DNA of 64,000 nt from Myxococcus stipitatus (GTDB lineage Bacteria > Myxococcota > Myxococcia > Myxococcales > Myxococcaceae). The stretch is from positions 1 through 64,000 of the forward strand of contig NZ_JAKCFI010000014.1 in the NCBI RefSeq assembly GCF_021412625.1, written 5' to 3'. Position numbers and translations under genes: made by a program. Shown here piece after piece: positions 37,801-45,857 of this stretch. Position 1 is the first letter of the stretch. Every line of letters begins with the position of its first letter. The notes beneath the pieces were generated by a model. It was not told the origin of the DNA. It saw only the letters and a list, made by a program, of their open reading frames with translations, and did not search any database.

Positions 37801-38838
37801 ATGTGGGTGAGCAGGGACGAGGCGCCCGTCTCGAGCGTGGAGGAGACGGTGGAGGCGGTCCGGCATCCGTGGCGCATGGAGGAGGAGCCCGCGGGCTTCG
37901 CGCCGGGCTGGGCTCGCGTGGCGCGGGAGCGTGACCTGGGCCATCACTTCAACGTGCCGCCCACGGCGAACCCGGGCCTGCGCTCCCTCGTCTCTCCGCC
38001 GCTCCAGGTGTCCACGAGTCGTCCCTTCCGCTTCACCTTCCGACACCGCCACTTCCTCGAGTACGAGGAGTTCTATGACCCGGACCTGTTCCTGGATGGA
38101 GCGGTGCTCGAGCTGAGCACGGACGACGGGCGGACGTGGACGGACATCGGCGCGGCGGCGACGCCGACGTACAACGTCGTCGTCTCGGACGCGTGGGGCG
38201 ATGAGAACCCGCTGGTGAACCGTCCGGCCTGGGGCGCGAAGAACGCGGCGTATCCCGAGCTCGAGACGGTGACGGTGGACCTGGGCGGGGCGTACGTGGG
38301 CAAGACGGTGCGCATCCGCTTCGCGGTGGGCACGAACGTGTGGGACCAGAACTGGGCCGACATGCCCGTCTGGGACGTGGATGACCTGCGCTTCGAGGGC
38401 CTCGACAACACGCCGTTCACGGCGGTGGTGGAGGACGCGGGGCATTGCGAGAACCACGCGCCGGTGGTGGGGGCCGTGCCAGGAGTGGAGGTGCCGGAGG
38501 GCGTGAAGGTGACGCTGGCGGCGCCGGGGCGCGACGCGGATGGAGACGCGCTGACGTACGAGTGGACGGTGGTGGAGGGACCGGCGGTGACGCTGGAGGG
38601 CGCGGAGGGGGCGGTGGTGTCCTTCACCGCGCCGGAGGTGAAGGGTGAATCGACGCTGGTGTTGAGCGTGGTCGCGAGTGACGGGCGGCTGCGGAGCGCG
38701 CCTCAGTCGGTGAGGGTTCGCATCGTGGACGCATCCTCGGAGAGCTGCGGAGGGTGCGCGTCCGGCGGCGTGGCTCCGACGCTCGGCGCGTTGCTGTTCG
38801 CGGTGTGGCTGTCACGCGCGAGACGCCGTCACGGTTGA
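34879..38838 (+). CDS. secreted M36 (fungalysin-type) metalloprotease with MYXO-CTERM-like end
   Basis: A 1319-residue secreted protease. Signal peptide MSRLPSLLAVAMVVAAPPLLA, an inhibitory FTP-like propeptide (RIVEFAQRVGGVEVFRQSLKV), then the M36 domain with HEWAHFMTNRL (zinc ligands His636 and His640, catalytic Glu637) and Glu663 in GEGWSDFAALL. A protease-associated insert (ERGGGCDVLVKAGHVQEAG) lies before the active site. Beta-sandwich domains follow, then a PKD-like domain, and the end CGGCASGG, hydrophobic helix, RARRR resembles MYXO-CTERM. CAGGAG precedes ATG 34879. The role is probably prey or protein digestion (inference). Confidence 0.95.
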   Translation: MSRLPSLLAVAMVVAAPPLLARERLPTVDAFTSAPASSTLVRLDASAAPGLVIAHQEERLGVPTFAWVRSREVATASLAASSRTPEQTARGLVEKYAPVLRLKRTDAEHVPVKGVHPVPSGGRIVEFAQRVGGVEVFRQSLKVFLDGSGVPVTMSGHLSPVATEASFEKGRPFALEPREAIARAYADLEGHTLPAESLRDTGDGRGAYRHFELTPGPRTVRLTRPARAKPVYFALPDTLVPGYYVEVGTESREEGGSGLYAYVISAEDGRLLLRHALRKDAEPGAFTYRVWAEADGTFLPWDGPQGEQGNPHPTGLPDGYQAPLVAPNQVTLRNAPFSRNDPWLSPDATLTEGNNARAFADLAAPDGYGEGDVLGTLTAPGVFDHVHDPRAAPGITDEQVRAGLTHVFYVNNFLHDWFYDAGFDEASGNGQRDNYGRGGLGGDALDLRTQHHQMRNNAFVEVTADGMPSVVRYFIFDSGAERSLYIGTASETQGPFGFAPADFGPQQYDFTASAVWAEDGEGASSHDACAPLTNADMVRGNLAVVERGGGCDVLVKAGHVQEAGAVAMLLLPVSQGVLRVPGFGGRSSLITIPVAAGNSEVANRVRAALAQGPATVRLLRAGPARDSAFDTTLVAHEWAHFMTNRLIGDGSGLLNNQGFSLGEGWSDFAALLLTVREQDARLPGNENFGGTYAIGGYLQAGGANQGHYWGLRRYPYSTNQRKNPLLFRHIEDRALLPDTIPINPELADEDRWESHNSGEVWASLLWDCYVALLRDTGRLTFAQAQARMKEYLVTSLKLTPINPTFTEARDALLAAAAARDALDLALFSRAFARRGMGTRAVAPARNSFRHEGVFESYDTGKDLAFVRAELLRVDPDCDDDASLDQGEEAVVRVTLRNSGTGRLEQSSVTVASTPEGLRFPKGNRWQVPPSEPFQEVSVDVPVSVDGMAPRSFYLVIAFRDEQQSLPGVQTALFPMWVSRDEAPVSSVEETVEAVRHPWRMEEEPAGFAPGWARVARERDLGHHFNVPPTANPGLRSLVSPPLQVSTSRPFRFTFRHRHFLEYEEFYDPDLFLDGAVLELSTDDGRTWTDIGAAATPTYNVVVSDAWGDENPLVNRPAWGAKNAAYPELETVTVDLGGAYVGKTVRIRFAVGTNVWDQNWADMPVWDVDDLRFEGLDNTPFTAVVEDAGHCENHAPVVGAVPGVEVPEGVKVTLAAPGRDADGDALTYEWTVVEGPAVTLEGAEGAVVSFTAPEVKGESTLVLSVVASDGRLRSAPQSVRVRIVDASSESCGGCASGGVAPTLGALLFAVWLSRARRRHG

Positions 38839-38950
38839 GCTCGGCGGGGCGGCGCGGGGCTTACCTCCTCGCGCCGTTCCTCGCGGTGGCCGGGGAACGA
38901 CGTGGCCCGCGCGCGTGGCCGGAGGCGGTCGGCGAGACGGGAGCGAGGCT

Positions 38951-40069
38951 TCAGAACCTGCCGAGCATCGCGAGCCCCGCGCCATCCCGTCCCATCAGCG
39001 AGGGCGTGAACACGACCTCGGGGGCTCGGCGCCCGTCGAAGTGGCGTGTCAGGTAGGCCGTCAACCCGAGCCCGGCCACCGCGCCCACGCTGGAGGCGAT
39101 GAGCACCGCGTCACTGTCCGTGTCCTGGCCGGACAGGAGGAGCGCGAACGCCGCGCCCGACAGTCCTCCCACGATGCCGCCGCCGTCGATGACGAGCATG
39201 CGTCCCCGGGAGACCTCCACGGTGCGGGACAGGATGGCGAAGGTCAGCAGTCCCGCGGACGTGGCGCCGAGCTCCGCGGCGAAGAACGAGGTGTTGTCGA
39301 TGTCCTGCGCGCCCAGGATGAGCGCCGTGATGACGGCGGCCCACATCCCTCCGGAGTTCGTCATGGACACCTGCCCGGACGTCGGAGGCGCGGCGAGCGC
39401 CAGGGCGATGCCGAGCCCCGTGAACAGGGCGGCGCTCCCCGACACCAGGGCCGGTGCTTCGTCGTCGCCCAGGTCCAGCGCGTTGTAGCCGCAGATGCCG
39501 AGCCAGAAGCCCCACACCGTCCCGGAGTTGATGGCCCCGGATTGCCCGGGGGTGATGCCTCCCTGGGTCAGCAACAGGGAGCCGACCGCACCCGCGGCGC
39601 CACCGAGGAGGACCGCGCCCGCGGCGCCCTGGTTGTCCTCACAGTCCGCGATGGCGCACAGCAGGACGCCCTGCGTGATTCCGTGGAGCGACTGGATGAT
39701 GGTCAGCGCCGCGCGCGCACCGCCGGAGGTCCGCTCCCGCTGGAGGTCGGACACGGCGGCGCTCGCCAGCCGCGCGCCGGGCTGCATTCGCGCGCGGGCG
39801 AGCCGCGCCATCTCGGTCGCGTAGGGGTGCTGCGGACAGACATCGAGCACCTGCTCGAACGCCGCCAGCGCCTCCGCGTCGTCGCCCTCGACGAGCGCAT
39901 CGAAGCCTTGCGCGTAGCGCGTCTCGGTCGCGGACGAGCAGGTGTCGGGCGAGGACAGCAGGGGCGGCGCGCTCACCGGGCCCGTCATGGGCGGCGGCTC
40001 CGGCGAGGGCGGGGCCTGGGTGAGCACGACGTGGGTGAGTGAGACGAGCAGGAAGCTGGCGAGCGTCAT
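38951..40069 (-). CDS. multi-pass membrane protein of unknown function
   Basis: A 372-residue protein. A signal-like first segment (MTLASFLLVSLTHVVLTQAPP) is followed by a soluble helical pair (ALVEGDDAEALAAFEQVLDV, TPR-like, CPQHPYATEMARLARARM). The remainder is about eight Gly/Ala-rich membrane segments (AAGAVLLGGAAGAVGSLLL, AALFTGLGIALALAAPP). No enzyme motif is seen. ATG 40069 is chosen because AGGAGG-type sequence precedes it. It converges on the M36 protease gene and follows the VIT/VWA gene on the same strand after 73 bp. Confidence 0.75.
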   Translation of the reverse strand: MTLASFLLVSLTHVVLTQAPPSPEPPPMTGPVSAPPLLSSPDTCSSATETRYAQGFDALVEGDDAEALAAFEQVLDVCPQHPYATEMARLARARMQPGARLASAAVSDLQRERTSGGARAALTIIQSLHGITQGVLLCAIADCEDNQGAAGAVLLGGAAGAVGSLLLTQGGITPGQSGAINSGTVWGFWLGICGYNALDLGDDEAPALVSGSAALFTGLGIALALAAPPTSGQVSMTNSGGMWAAVITALILGAQDIDNTSFFAAELGATSAGLLTFAILSRTVEVSRGRMLVIDGGGIVGGLSGAAFALLLSGQDTDSDAVLIASSVGAVAGLGLTAYLTRHFDGRRAPEVVFTPSLMGRDGAGLAMLGRF

Positions 40070-40142
40070 GTCCTCCTGGACTCTACCCGACCCCGGCCCT
40101 TCCTCGTGGGAGGGGCCGGGGGGGCCGGTGCGACGCGGCTCG

Positions 40143-42731
40143 TCAGCGCGCGGCGAGCGTGTCCACGTGCTGACGCAGCTCGACTTCATTGCCCAGCCGG
40201 CCCGCGAGGCCGGAGAGCGGCTTCGCCGCCTGCTCGATACGGCCCCGGGTGCGGGGGCCGGCGGCGACGAGCCACGCCACGCCCAGCGCCAGCTCCGCGA
40301 CCTCGGGCGCGCCGGACAGCTGACCGGTGAGCGCCAGCAGCGCCTCCACGGCCTTCTTCACCTGAGCGCCGTGCAGCGCGTGGCTGCTGGTGATGCCCTC
40401 GCGCAGCAGCTCCAACAGGGCCAGCGCGGTGGCGCGGGCCTGGCGCACCGGCTCCGGGGCCGGGCCCTTCACGTCGTCCCACAGGCCGTTGGCGAGTTGC
40501 CGCGCGAGCAGGTCCTCCGCGCCGCCGCCATGACGGAGGGGCTCCGGCGCGGAAGCCTCCCGCGCTTCCATCGGCGCGAAGGACTCCATGTCGGCGCCGT
40601 CGTCCTCCCCCAAGAACACGCCCGACTCGCGGCGCGCGTACTCCTTCTGGGCCTTGGCGCCGCCACCGCCGAAGAGGCCTCCCAGCAGGCCGCCCTTCTT
40701 CTTCGAGACCATCTTGGGCATGGGCGCCGCGGCGGGCGCGGTGGCGCGTCGGACCTGGACCATGGACCGCATGGGCGCGGGGAGCGAGCCCGGAGGAGGA
40801 AGCGCCGCCGCCGGCCTGGGGGCGGGGACCGCCGGGAAGGAGCCCGTGGTGGCGCCGCGCGACCGCTGGAGCCTGCCGCCGGCTCGGACGTCCTGGTTCC
40901 GGTCCTTCTCCTTTGCCGTGCCGAACATGGCCCAGCCGGCCGGAGCGTTGACGGGGACGACACGCGTCTCCGGTTGCCCCGAGGCGCGGCGGTCGCCCGT
41001 GCGCTCCTCGACGACGACGAACGAGGTGTGGCGGGTGACGATTTGATGGGCGACGGCCAGGTCCACGATGCGCTTCTTCATGGACTCGGCGCGGCGGCCG
41101 GAGAGGTCCGCGGCCTCCCAGCTCTTGATGCGCTCGGCGGCCCACAACTTCTCCACGGCGGGCCGGTCCGACTCGGCGGGCAGCTCCAGCGGGATGGCGA
41201 GCGCGAAGTCCTCGTTGCCCGAGCGACCGCGCAGCGTCACCTTGCCGACGCCCGGCGTGGTGTAGCGGCCGAGCAGCGTCCAGGGCACGCCGTCCACCAG
41301 GTTGGGGAGTTCGGACGGAGCCAGCTCGGTGCCCTCGACGTCCTTGAAGAAGGCCTGGAGCTGGGTGACGCGGGGCGCGAGCGCGCGGGAGAACTGGGCC
41401 ACGACCTTGTCGTCGATGCGCTCGCCGGGGTGGATGAACTCCACCGCGCCGCCGGTCTGCTTCGCCATGTCGCGCAGGAGCACGTCGCTGACGTTGGTGC
41501 CGATGCCGAACGAGTACACGCGCGCCGTCTTGCGCTCGGCGAGCACGGCCTGGAGGATTTCGTCCTCGTTGCCCACCTGACCGTCGGTGAGCAGCACGAT
41601 GACGCCGTCGGGGGCGGTGCGCACGGCGGTCCTCATGGGCGACAGCAGCTCCGTGCCGCCGTCCGCGCCGAGCGCGGCGACCCACGTGTCCGCGGCCTCG
41701 AGCATGCCCTGGGTGTAGGGCACGGGCTTGGGCTTGAAGCTCTCGAAGCTGCTCTGGAAGGCGATGATGTTGAAGCGGTCGCCCTCGCGCAGGTGGCGCA
41801 GGCACAGCCGCAGCGCGGCCTGGGCCTGGGGCAGGCTGTCACCGGCCATGGAGCCGGAGACGTCCACCATGAAGATGACCTCCTGCCTGGGCGTGGCGCC
41901 GGCCAGGGCGAGCAGGTCGGGGATGACGGTGAGGGCGAAGGTGCCGGGCCCGTCGCCCTTCTTGTGGGTGACGAGCGGGGTGAACACGGCGCTCGTGTCC
42001 GGGCTGCGCAGGTTGAGGACGAGGTCCCGGTCCAGGGCCACCTCGCCGCGCGCGAAGCCCACTCGCACGCGGGTGCCGCTCTCGCGGGTGAGGGTGACGG
42101 CGTGCGACGGGCTCTCCACCACGACCTCGCGGCCCAGGTCCACGAGCAGGTCCATGCGCAGGCCGTAGGCCACGTTCCCGATGGGCGGGGAGATGCGGTC
42201 CGCGTCGGGCACGCGGGCGGTGGGGTCGACGGTGCCGTGCGCGGTGCGGTCTCCGGAGGGCGTGCCGGGGATGTAGCGGGGCGCGACGAGCGTGGGGAGC
42301 ATCCACCGCACGCTGCCCTCCTCGGCGGTGATGGCCTGGAGGAACTCCACTTCGATGAGGGTCTCCTCGCCGGGCAGGAGGTTGCCCACCTGGGCGGTGA
42401 AGACGTTGGGGCGCTCCTCGTCGAGCAGCGCGGCGCCGTGGCCCTCGGTGATGGCGTCGTCGTAGGTCTGGAACGCGGCCTCGCGCTCCTTGACGATGCC
42501 CTCGATGCGGCGGCCGGCGCACGTCATGGAGAAGGCGGAGAGGGTCCCGTCGGAGGGCAGGGGGAAGGTGTAGACGGCCTCCACCGGCTTCTTCTCGGCG
42601 TTGTGGTAGCGCTGGCGCACGCGCACGCGCGCATGGCCTCCCAGGAGCTCACCCGTCACCTCGACACCCTGGAGCGGCACCCGTGTGCCCTCGCGCGTGA
42701 ACAGCCCCCCCTGCTCGTGTTCCTTGCTCAT
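40143..42731 (-). CDS. VIT and von Willebrand A domain protein
   Basis: An 862-residue protein. The N-terminal VIT domain includes LQGVEVTGELLGGHARVRVRQ, YTFPLPSDGTLSAFSM and the KEREAAFQTYDDAITEGHGAALLDEERPNVF pattern. The VWA domain has a complete MIDAS metal site, Asp290-x-Ser292-x-Ser294 (VDVSGSMAG), then TDGQVGNEDEI. A Gly/Pro/Lys-rich linker (KKKGGLLGGLFGGGGAKAQ) and a helical C-terminus follow. No signal peptide, so it is cytoplasmic and probably a ligand-binding scaffold. It overlaps the MerR gene by 4 bp (ATGA) and is presumably regulated by it. Confidence 0.88.
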   Translation of the reverse strand: MSKEHEQGGLFTREGTRVPLQGVEVTGELLGGHARVRVRQRYHNAEKKPVEAVYTFPLPSDGTLSAFSMTCAGRRIEGIVKEREAAFQTYDDAITEGHGAALLDEERPNVFTAQVGNLLPGEETLIEVEFLQAITAEEGSVRWMLPTLVAPRYIPGTPSGDRTAHGTVDPTARVPDADRISPPIGNVAYGLRMDLLVDLGREVVVESPSHAVTLTRESGTRVRVGFARGEVALDRDLVLNLRSPDTSAVFTPLVTHKKGDGPGTFALTVIPDLLALAGATPRQEVIFMVDVSGSMAGDSLPQAQAALRLCLRHLREGDRFNIIAFQSSFESFKPKPVPYTQGMLEAADTWVAALGADGGTELLSPMRTAVRTAPDGVIVLLTDGQVGNEDEILQAVLAERKTARVYSFGIGTNVSDVLLRDMAKQTGGAVEFIHPGERIDDKVVAQFSRALAPRVTQLQAFFKDVEGTELAPSELPNLVDGVPWTLLGRYTTPGVGKVTLRGRSGNEDFALAIPLELPAESDRPAVEKLWAAERIKSWEAADLSGRRAESMKKRIVDLAVAHQIVTRHTSFVVVEERTGDRRASGQPETRVVPVNAPAGWAMFGTAKEKDRNQDVRAGGRLQRSRGATTGSFPAVPAPRPAAALPPPGSLPAPMRSMVQVRRATAPAAAPMPKMVSKKKGGLLGGLFGGGGAKAQKEYARRESGVFLGEDDGADMESFAPMEAREASAPEPLRHGGGAEDLLARQLANGLWDDVKGPAPEPVRQARATALALLELLREGITSSHALHGAQVKKAVEALLALTGQLSGAPEVAELALGVAWLVAAGPRTRGRIEQAAKPLSGLAGRLGNEVELRQHVDTLAAR

Positions 42732-43225
42732 GACTGCTCCCTTTCCTGGAACTCCTCGATGAGGGCGCGCACACGCTCCGCGAGCGCCCGAACCTTTGCA
42801 TCCGCTGAATCCGACACGTGCAGCTCCAGACCGGGGATGAGCTCCCAGCGCTGGTAGCGCGTCACCACGGTGGGACGCGGGAGGACGGCGGCGGGTGCCA
42901 TCGGCGGTGGCGCTTCGCTCTCGCGAGGGGCGACCTCCGGTGGCGTCGGAGTGGCGTCCGACTCACCCAGCTTGCGCAGCTCGTCGAGCGACAGGCGCGT
43001 CAGCTCCACCTGGATGGCATCCAGGGGGAGGAACCGCGCCTGGAGGACCCGGATGGCCTTCAGCCGGACGAGGTGCTCCTCGCCATACACGGTGTCCGGC
43101 CCCTTGAAGGGCGGCGCGGGCAACAGCCCCCGCTGGACGTAGTAGCGCACCGTGCGTGGCGAGACGCCCACCTCGGACGCCAGCTCCGCCAGCTTCCACT
43201 CGCTCTGTGTCTTCCGCGTGCTCAC
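42728..43225 (-). CDS. MerR-family transcriptional regulator
   Basis: A 165-residue regulator. The N-terminal winged helix has WKLAELASEVGVSPRTVRYYVQRGLLPAPPF, the MerR signature, and a linker helix GEEHLVRLKAIRVLQARFLPL. The C-terminal effector region is short and lacks the Cys ligands of metal sensors. GTG 43225 is preferred over ATG 43261 because a strong promoter (TTGACA, 17 bp, TACTGT) predicts transcription starting at about 43226, which would make the message leaderless. Its TGA overlaps the ATG of the VIT/VWA gene, forming a two-gene operon. Confidence 0.9.
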   Translation of the reverse strand: MSTRKTQSEWKLAELASEVGVSPRTVRYYVQRGLLPAPPFKGPDTVYGEEHLVRLKAIRVLQARFLPLDAIQVELTRLSLDELRKLGESDATPTPPEVAPRESEAPPPMAPAAVLPRPTVVTRYQRWELIPGLELHVSDSADAKVRALAERVRALIEEFQEREQS

Positions 43226-43232
43226 GGCCGGA

Positions 43233-43261
43233 ACAGTATGACTCGACACTTTAAGTGTCAA
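43233..43261 (-). promoter_or_regulatory. MerR operon promoter with embedded operator
   Basis: On the minus strand, TTGACA (43261-43256) and TACTGT (43238-43233) are 17 bp apart. The inverted repeat GACACTT-T-AAGTGTC (43245-43259) lies across the spacer and the -35 end, where a MerR-type regulator would sit. Confidence 0.75.
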
Positions 43262-43413
43262 GTTGCCAGTGTCTTCATGCCAATGGGGCTGTCACGTGGG
43301 GGGAGGTGTCGGGACTGAAGGGGAGGTCATGACACTGGGACTGTCATGTATGTGTGCATGGGTGGGTTCGGGGTGAGGTTGCGTTGGGAGGGGTGGGGTG
43401 GAACAGAGGGGGG

Positions 43414-43899
43414 ATGAATGGCGGCTCGGAAGGCCTGGACCTGTCGTCGATCCGGTTGATTGGGACGGCGGTGACGCCGGCGGTGATGGTGTCGGCGTGC
43501 GGCATCGTGGCGACGGGGTTGGACAACCAGATTGCGCGGATGACGACGCGGATGCGGGAGATGCTGCGCGAGGCGCGGCAGTTGCCGGAGGGGCATTCGC
43601 GGAGGGTGTTGTTGGGGCAGGAGGTGGCCATCCTGGATCGGCGGCACGCCATCCTCGCGAGGGCCATCGCGCTCGCGTACACGGCGCTGTTGTCCTTCGT
43701 GGTGACGTCGTTGCTGTACCTGACGAAGCGGCAGCTCGACATCCCGGAGGCGCTGCCGGTGATGTCGTTCTCGTTGGGGGTGTTGCTGCTGGGGGCGGTG
43801 GCGTTGCTGGCGTTGGCCTCGCTGCGCCTGAGCCGGTTGGCCATCCGGCTGGAGCGGGAGGAGCTCTTTGGCGCGCAGGGCCCGCCGCCGGAGGCGTGA
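43414..43899 (+). CDS. DUF2721 membrane protein
   Basis: A 161-residue membrane protein of unknown function. It opens with LIGTAVTPAVMVSACGIVATGLDNQIARMTTRMREML, the DUF2721 pattern, has a conserved helical loop (ILDRRHAILARAIALAYTAL) and two more membrane segments (LLSFVVTSLLYL, LGVLLLGAVALLALAS). ATG 43414 follows a purine-rich AGAGGGGGG. It ends one base before the stop codon of a convergent lipoprotein-like gene. Confidence 0.85.
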   Translation: MNGGSEGLDLSSIRLIGTAVTPAVMVSACGIVATGLDNQIARMTTRMREMLREARQLPEGHSRRVLLGQEVAILDRRHAILARAIALAYTALLSFVVTSLLYLTKRQLDIPEALPVMSFSLGVLLLGAVALLALASLRLSRLAIRLEREELFGAQGPPPEA

Positions 43900-44331
43900 C
43901 TACGGCATGGATGGGTGTCGAGCCAGGACGCGCCCTTCGGGCGTGATGGCATAGAGCTCGAACCAGTCGAACTCGAGGCTGGCGCCGGGCGGCCAGCCAC
44001 AGCGGTCCGGTCGCCGGTCGACGCGCACGAAGTACACGCCATCCTCCAACCCGACGACGACATCCAGGGATTGGGCGGAGTACTCGCACGCCGTCGAGCG
44101 TCCCTTCGGAAAGCGTGACAGCACTTGCTGCAGGGCCGCATGCGCCGCCAGCACGGCGGGGCCATCGAGTGTCGCGAGTGGTCGCAGGTCCTTGGGCCAG
44201 CGAATCGCGTCGGGGGTCGGGAGCGTCGTTCCCGCGTCAGGCGACGAGGTGGGGGGCGCGGGCTTGGAAGGCGGAGTTCCTCCATCCGCCAGGAGGGACG
44301 TGACGAGGAGGAGGTGGAGTGGTTTCAGCAT
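43900..44331 (-). CDS. small exported protein
   Basis: A 143-residue protein with a signal-like start (MLKPLHLLLVTSLLADGG) and a Pro/Thr-rich linker. The C-terminal ~80 residues (GVYFVRVDRRPDRCGWPPG, LEFDWFELYAITPEGRVLA) are an unrecognised beta-rich domain. ATG 44331 begins the signal sequence; it overlaps nothing upstream and is divergent from the AT-rich gene at 44534. Its stop abuts that of the DUF2721 gene. Confidence 0.65.
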   Translation of the reverse strand: MLKPLHLLLVTSLLADGGTPPSKPAPPTSSPDAGTTLPTPDAIRWPKDLRPLATLDGPAVLAAHAALQQVLSRFPKGRSTACEYSAQSLDVVVGLEDGVYFVRVDRRPDRCGWPPGASLEFDWFELYAITPEGRVLARHPSMP

Positions 44332-44533
44332 GGAGCTCTCAGGGCGAATGCTGAAGGCACGAAGATGCCGCAGATGACGCACGGCGTGAGGTGTTGGTGT
44401 CGCTCGTGCTCCGCCGGGTTCGGAACTACCTCGTGGGATGTGGGGAATAGTGGTGGTTTGGGGTGTGCCAGTAGTTGAGGTTAAAGTTGGATTGATAGCG
44501 GATTGGATGTCCGACTTGAGCTGGGGGGAAGAT

Positions 44534-45037
44534 ATGAAAATCGATGATGATCACATTTACCATGGGGCGGCTCTGACGCAGATTGCGGAGCATCCACAAT
44601 TCACTGCAATAAATGTCTTCAAGGGTCCCAAGGGAAATTCAAGAAGTGCCTTCAAGATAAATGACGACATTGGTGTCTATCTGAAATATGCGACGGCGCC
44701 AAAGAAGTCGCATTCCGAGTATCAGTTCAGCTTCCGCCAAGAGCATCTGGATGAGCTGAGAGCGATTTCTGCTCGAGTTTCTCGTGTCTTTGTTGCTTTG
44801 GTTTGTGTTGAGGGTAAAGAGATCTGCTGCCTGAATCTTGATGAGTTGATGGCGCTTATTGACTGTAGGCGCCAAGCCAAAGGGACAAGTGAGGAGCAGT
44901 ATACGATACTGCTCCAACTGCCCCATCGAGGGCGCTTCCGTGCTTATGTGAATGCTCCCGGTCGGAAAAATCTGAAGCAGGGGAAGAACTTGATAATCCC
45001 TCGCAGTGATTTCCCCGCGAAGCTATTTGGTGAGTAG
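44534..45037 (+). CDS. AT-rich orphan protein, possible nuclease-like fold
   Basis: A 167-residue cytoplasmic protein with clearly lower G/C and frequent A/T third positions, unlike all neighbours, so it is probably a recent acquisition. The motif-like core is INVFKGPKGNSRSAFKIND, then GVYLKYATAPKK, EYQFSF, RVFVALVCVEGKEICCLNLDEL and IPRSDFPAKLF. This pattern recalls small restriction-endonuclease-like proteins found singly in genomic islands (my recollection; unverified). GGGGGGAA 6-10 bp before ATG 44534 sets the start, although ATG 44438 is also in frame. It converges on the slipin gene with 4 bp between stops. Confidence 0.8.
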   Translation: MKIDDDHIYHGAALTQIAEHPQFTAINVFKGPKGNSRSAFKINDDIGVYLKYATAPKKSHSEYQFSFRQEHLDELRAISARVSRVFVALVCVEGKEICCLNLDELMALIDCRRQAKGTSEEQYTILLQLPHRGRFRAYVNAPGRKNLKQGKNLIIPRSDFPAKLFGE

Positions 45038-45041
45038 GGCT

Positions 45042-45857
45042 TTACTGGACCAGGTTGCTCTCTACGCTTTCGTCATTTTGCTCTTCACGCTGCTCGGCCG
45101 AGCCGTGCATGGCGCCCACGGCGCGGAGGATGTCGAGCGGGATGGGCAGGATGGTGTGGTTGCCGCCCGTGGTGATCTCCACCAGCGTCTGGAGGTAGCG
45201 CAGCTGGAGCGTGGCGGGGTTGCGGCTGAGCACGTCGGCCGCCATCGCGAGCTTCTCGGCGGCCTGGTGCTCGCCCTCCGCGGCGATGATCTTCGCGCGC
45301 CGCTCACGCTCCGCCTCGGCCTGCCGGGCAATCGCCCGCTGCATCTCCGGCGGCAGGTCGATGTGCTTCACCTCCACGTTGGAGACCTTGATGCCCCACG
45401 GGTCCGTGTGCGCGTCGAGCACCCGCTGGATTTCACGGTTGATGCGCTCGCGGTCGCTGAGCAGCTGGTCCAGCTCCGCCTGCCCGAGGATGGCGCGCAG
45501 CGTGGTCTGCGCCAGCTGGCTCGTGGCGTAGAGGTAGTCCTCCACCTGGAGCACGGCCTTGTCCGCGTGGATGACGCGGAAGTAGACGACGGCGCTGACC
45601 TTCACGCTGACGTTGTCCCGGGTGATGACGTCCTGGGGCGGCACGTCCCGCGCCACCGTGCGCAGGTCGATGATGACCATCCGCTCCACGAACGGGATGA
45701 GCCAGCGGAAGCCCGCGCGCTTGAGGCCCACGTAGCGCCCCAGCCGGAACACCACGCCGTTCTGGTACTCGTTCACGATGCGCACCCCGGAGAGGAACAG
45801 CAGGAGCACGATGCCCACCGGGAGCAGGAAGCCGAGCAGCCCGACCAGGTCCGTCAT
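45042..45857 (-). CDS. slipin/SPFH (band 7) membrane protein
   Basis: A 271-residue band-7 protein. An N-terminal hairpin membrane segment ([19 protein letters not shown]) precedes [19 protein letters not shown] and the SPFH core ([28 protein letters not shown]). A coiled-coil-prone region with [21 protein letters not shown] follows. Slipins assemble into membrane microdomain rings and, with an NfeD protease, influence envelope proteins. Its ATG overlaps the NfeD stop codon (ATGA), so they are translationally coupled. Confidence 0.93.
   Translation of the reverse strand: MTDLVGLLGFLLPVGIVLLLFLSGVRIVNEYQNGVVFRLGRYVGLKRAGFRWLIPFVERMVIIDLRTVARDVPPQDVITRDNVSVKVSAVVYFRVIHADKAVLQVEDYLYATSQLAQTTLRAILGQAELDQLLSDRERINREIQRVLDAHTDPWGIKVSNVEVKHIDLPPEMQRAIARQAEAERERRAKIIAAEGEHQAAEKLAMAADVLSRNPATLQLRYLQTLVEITTGGNHTILPIPLDILRAVGAMHGSAEQREEQNDESVESNLVQ

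Noticed and set aside
35629-38457. 942-codon open frame on the minus strand
   Set aside because: It is fully antisense to the M36 protease gene, has no family motif and Arg/His/Val-rich composition typical of a shadow frame in GC-rich DNA.
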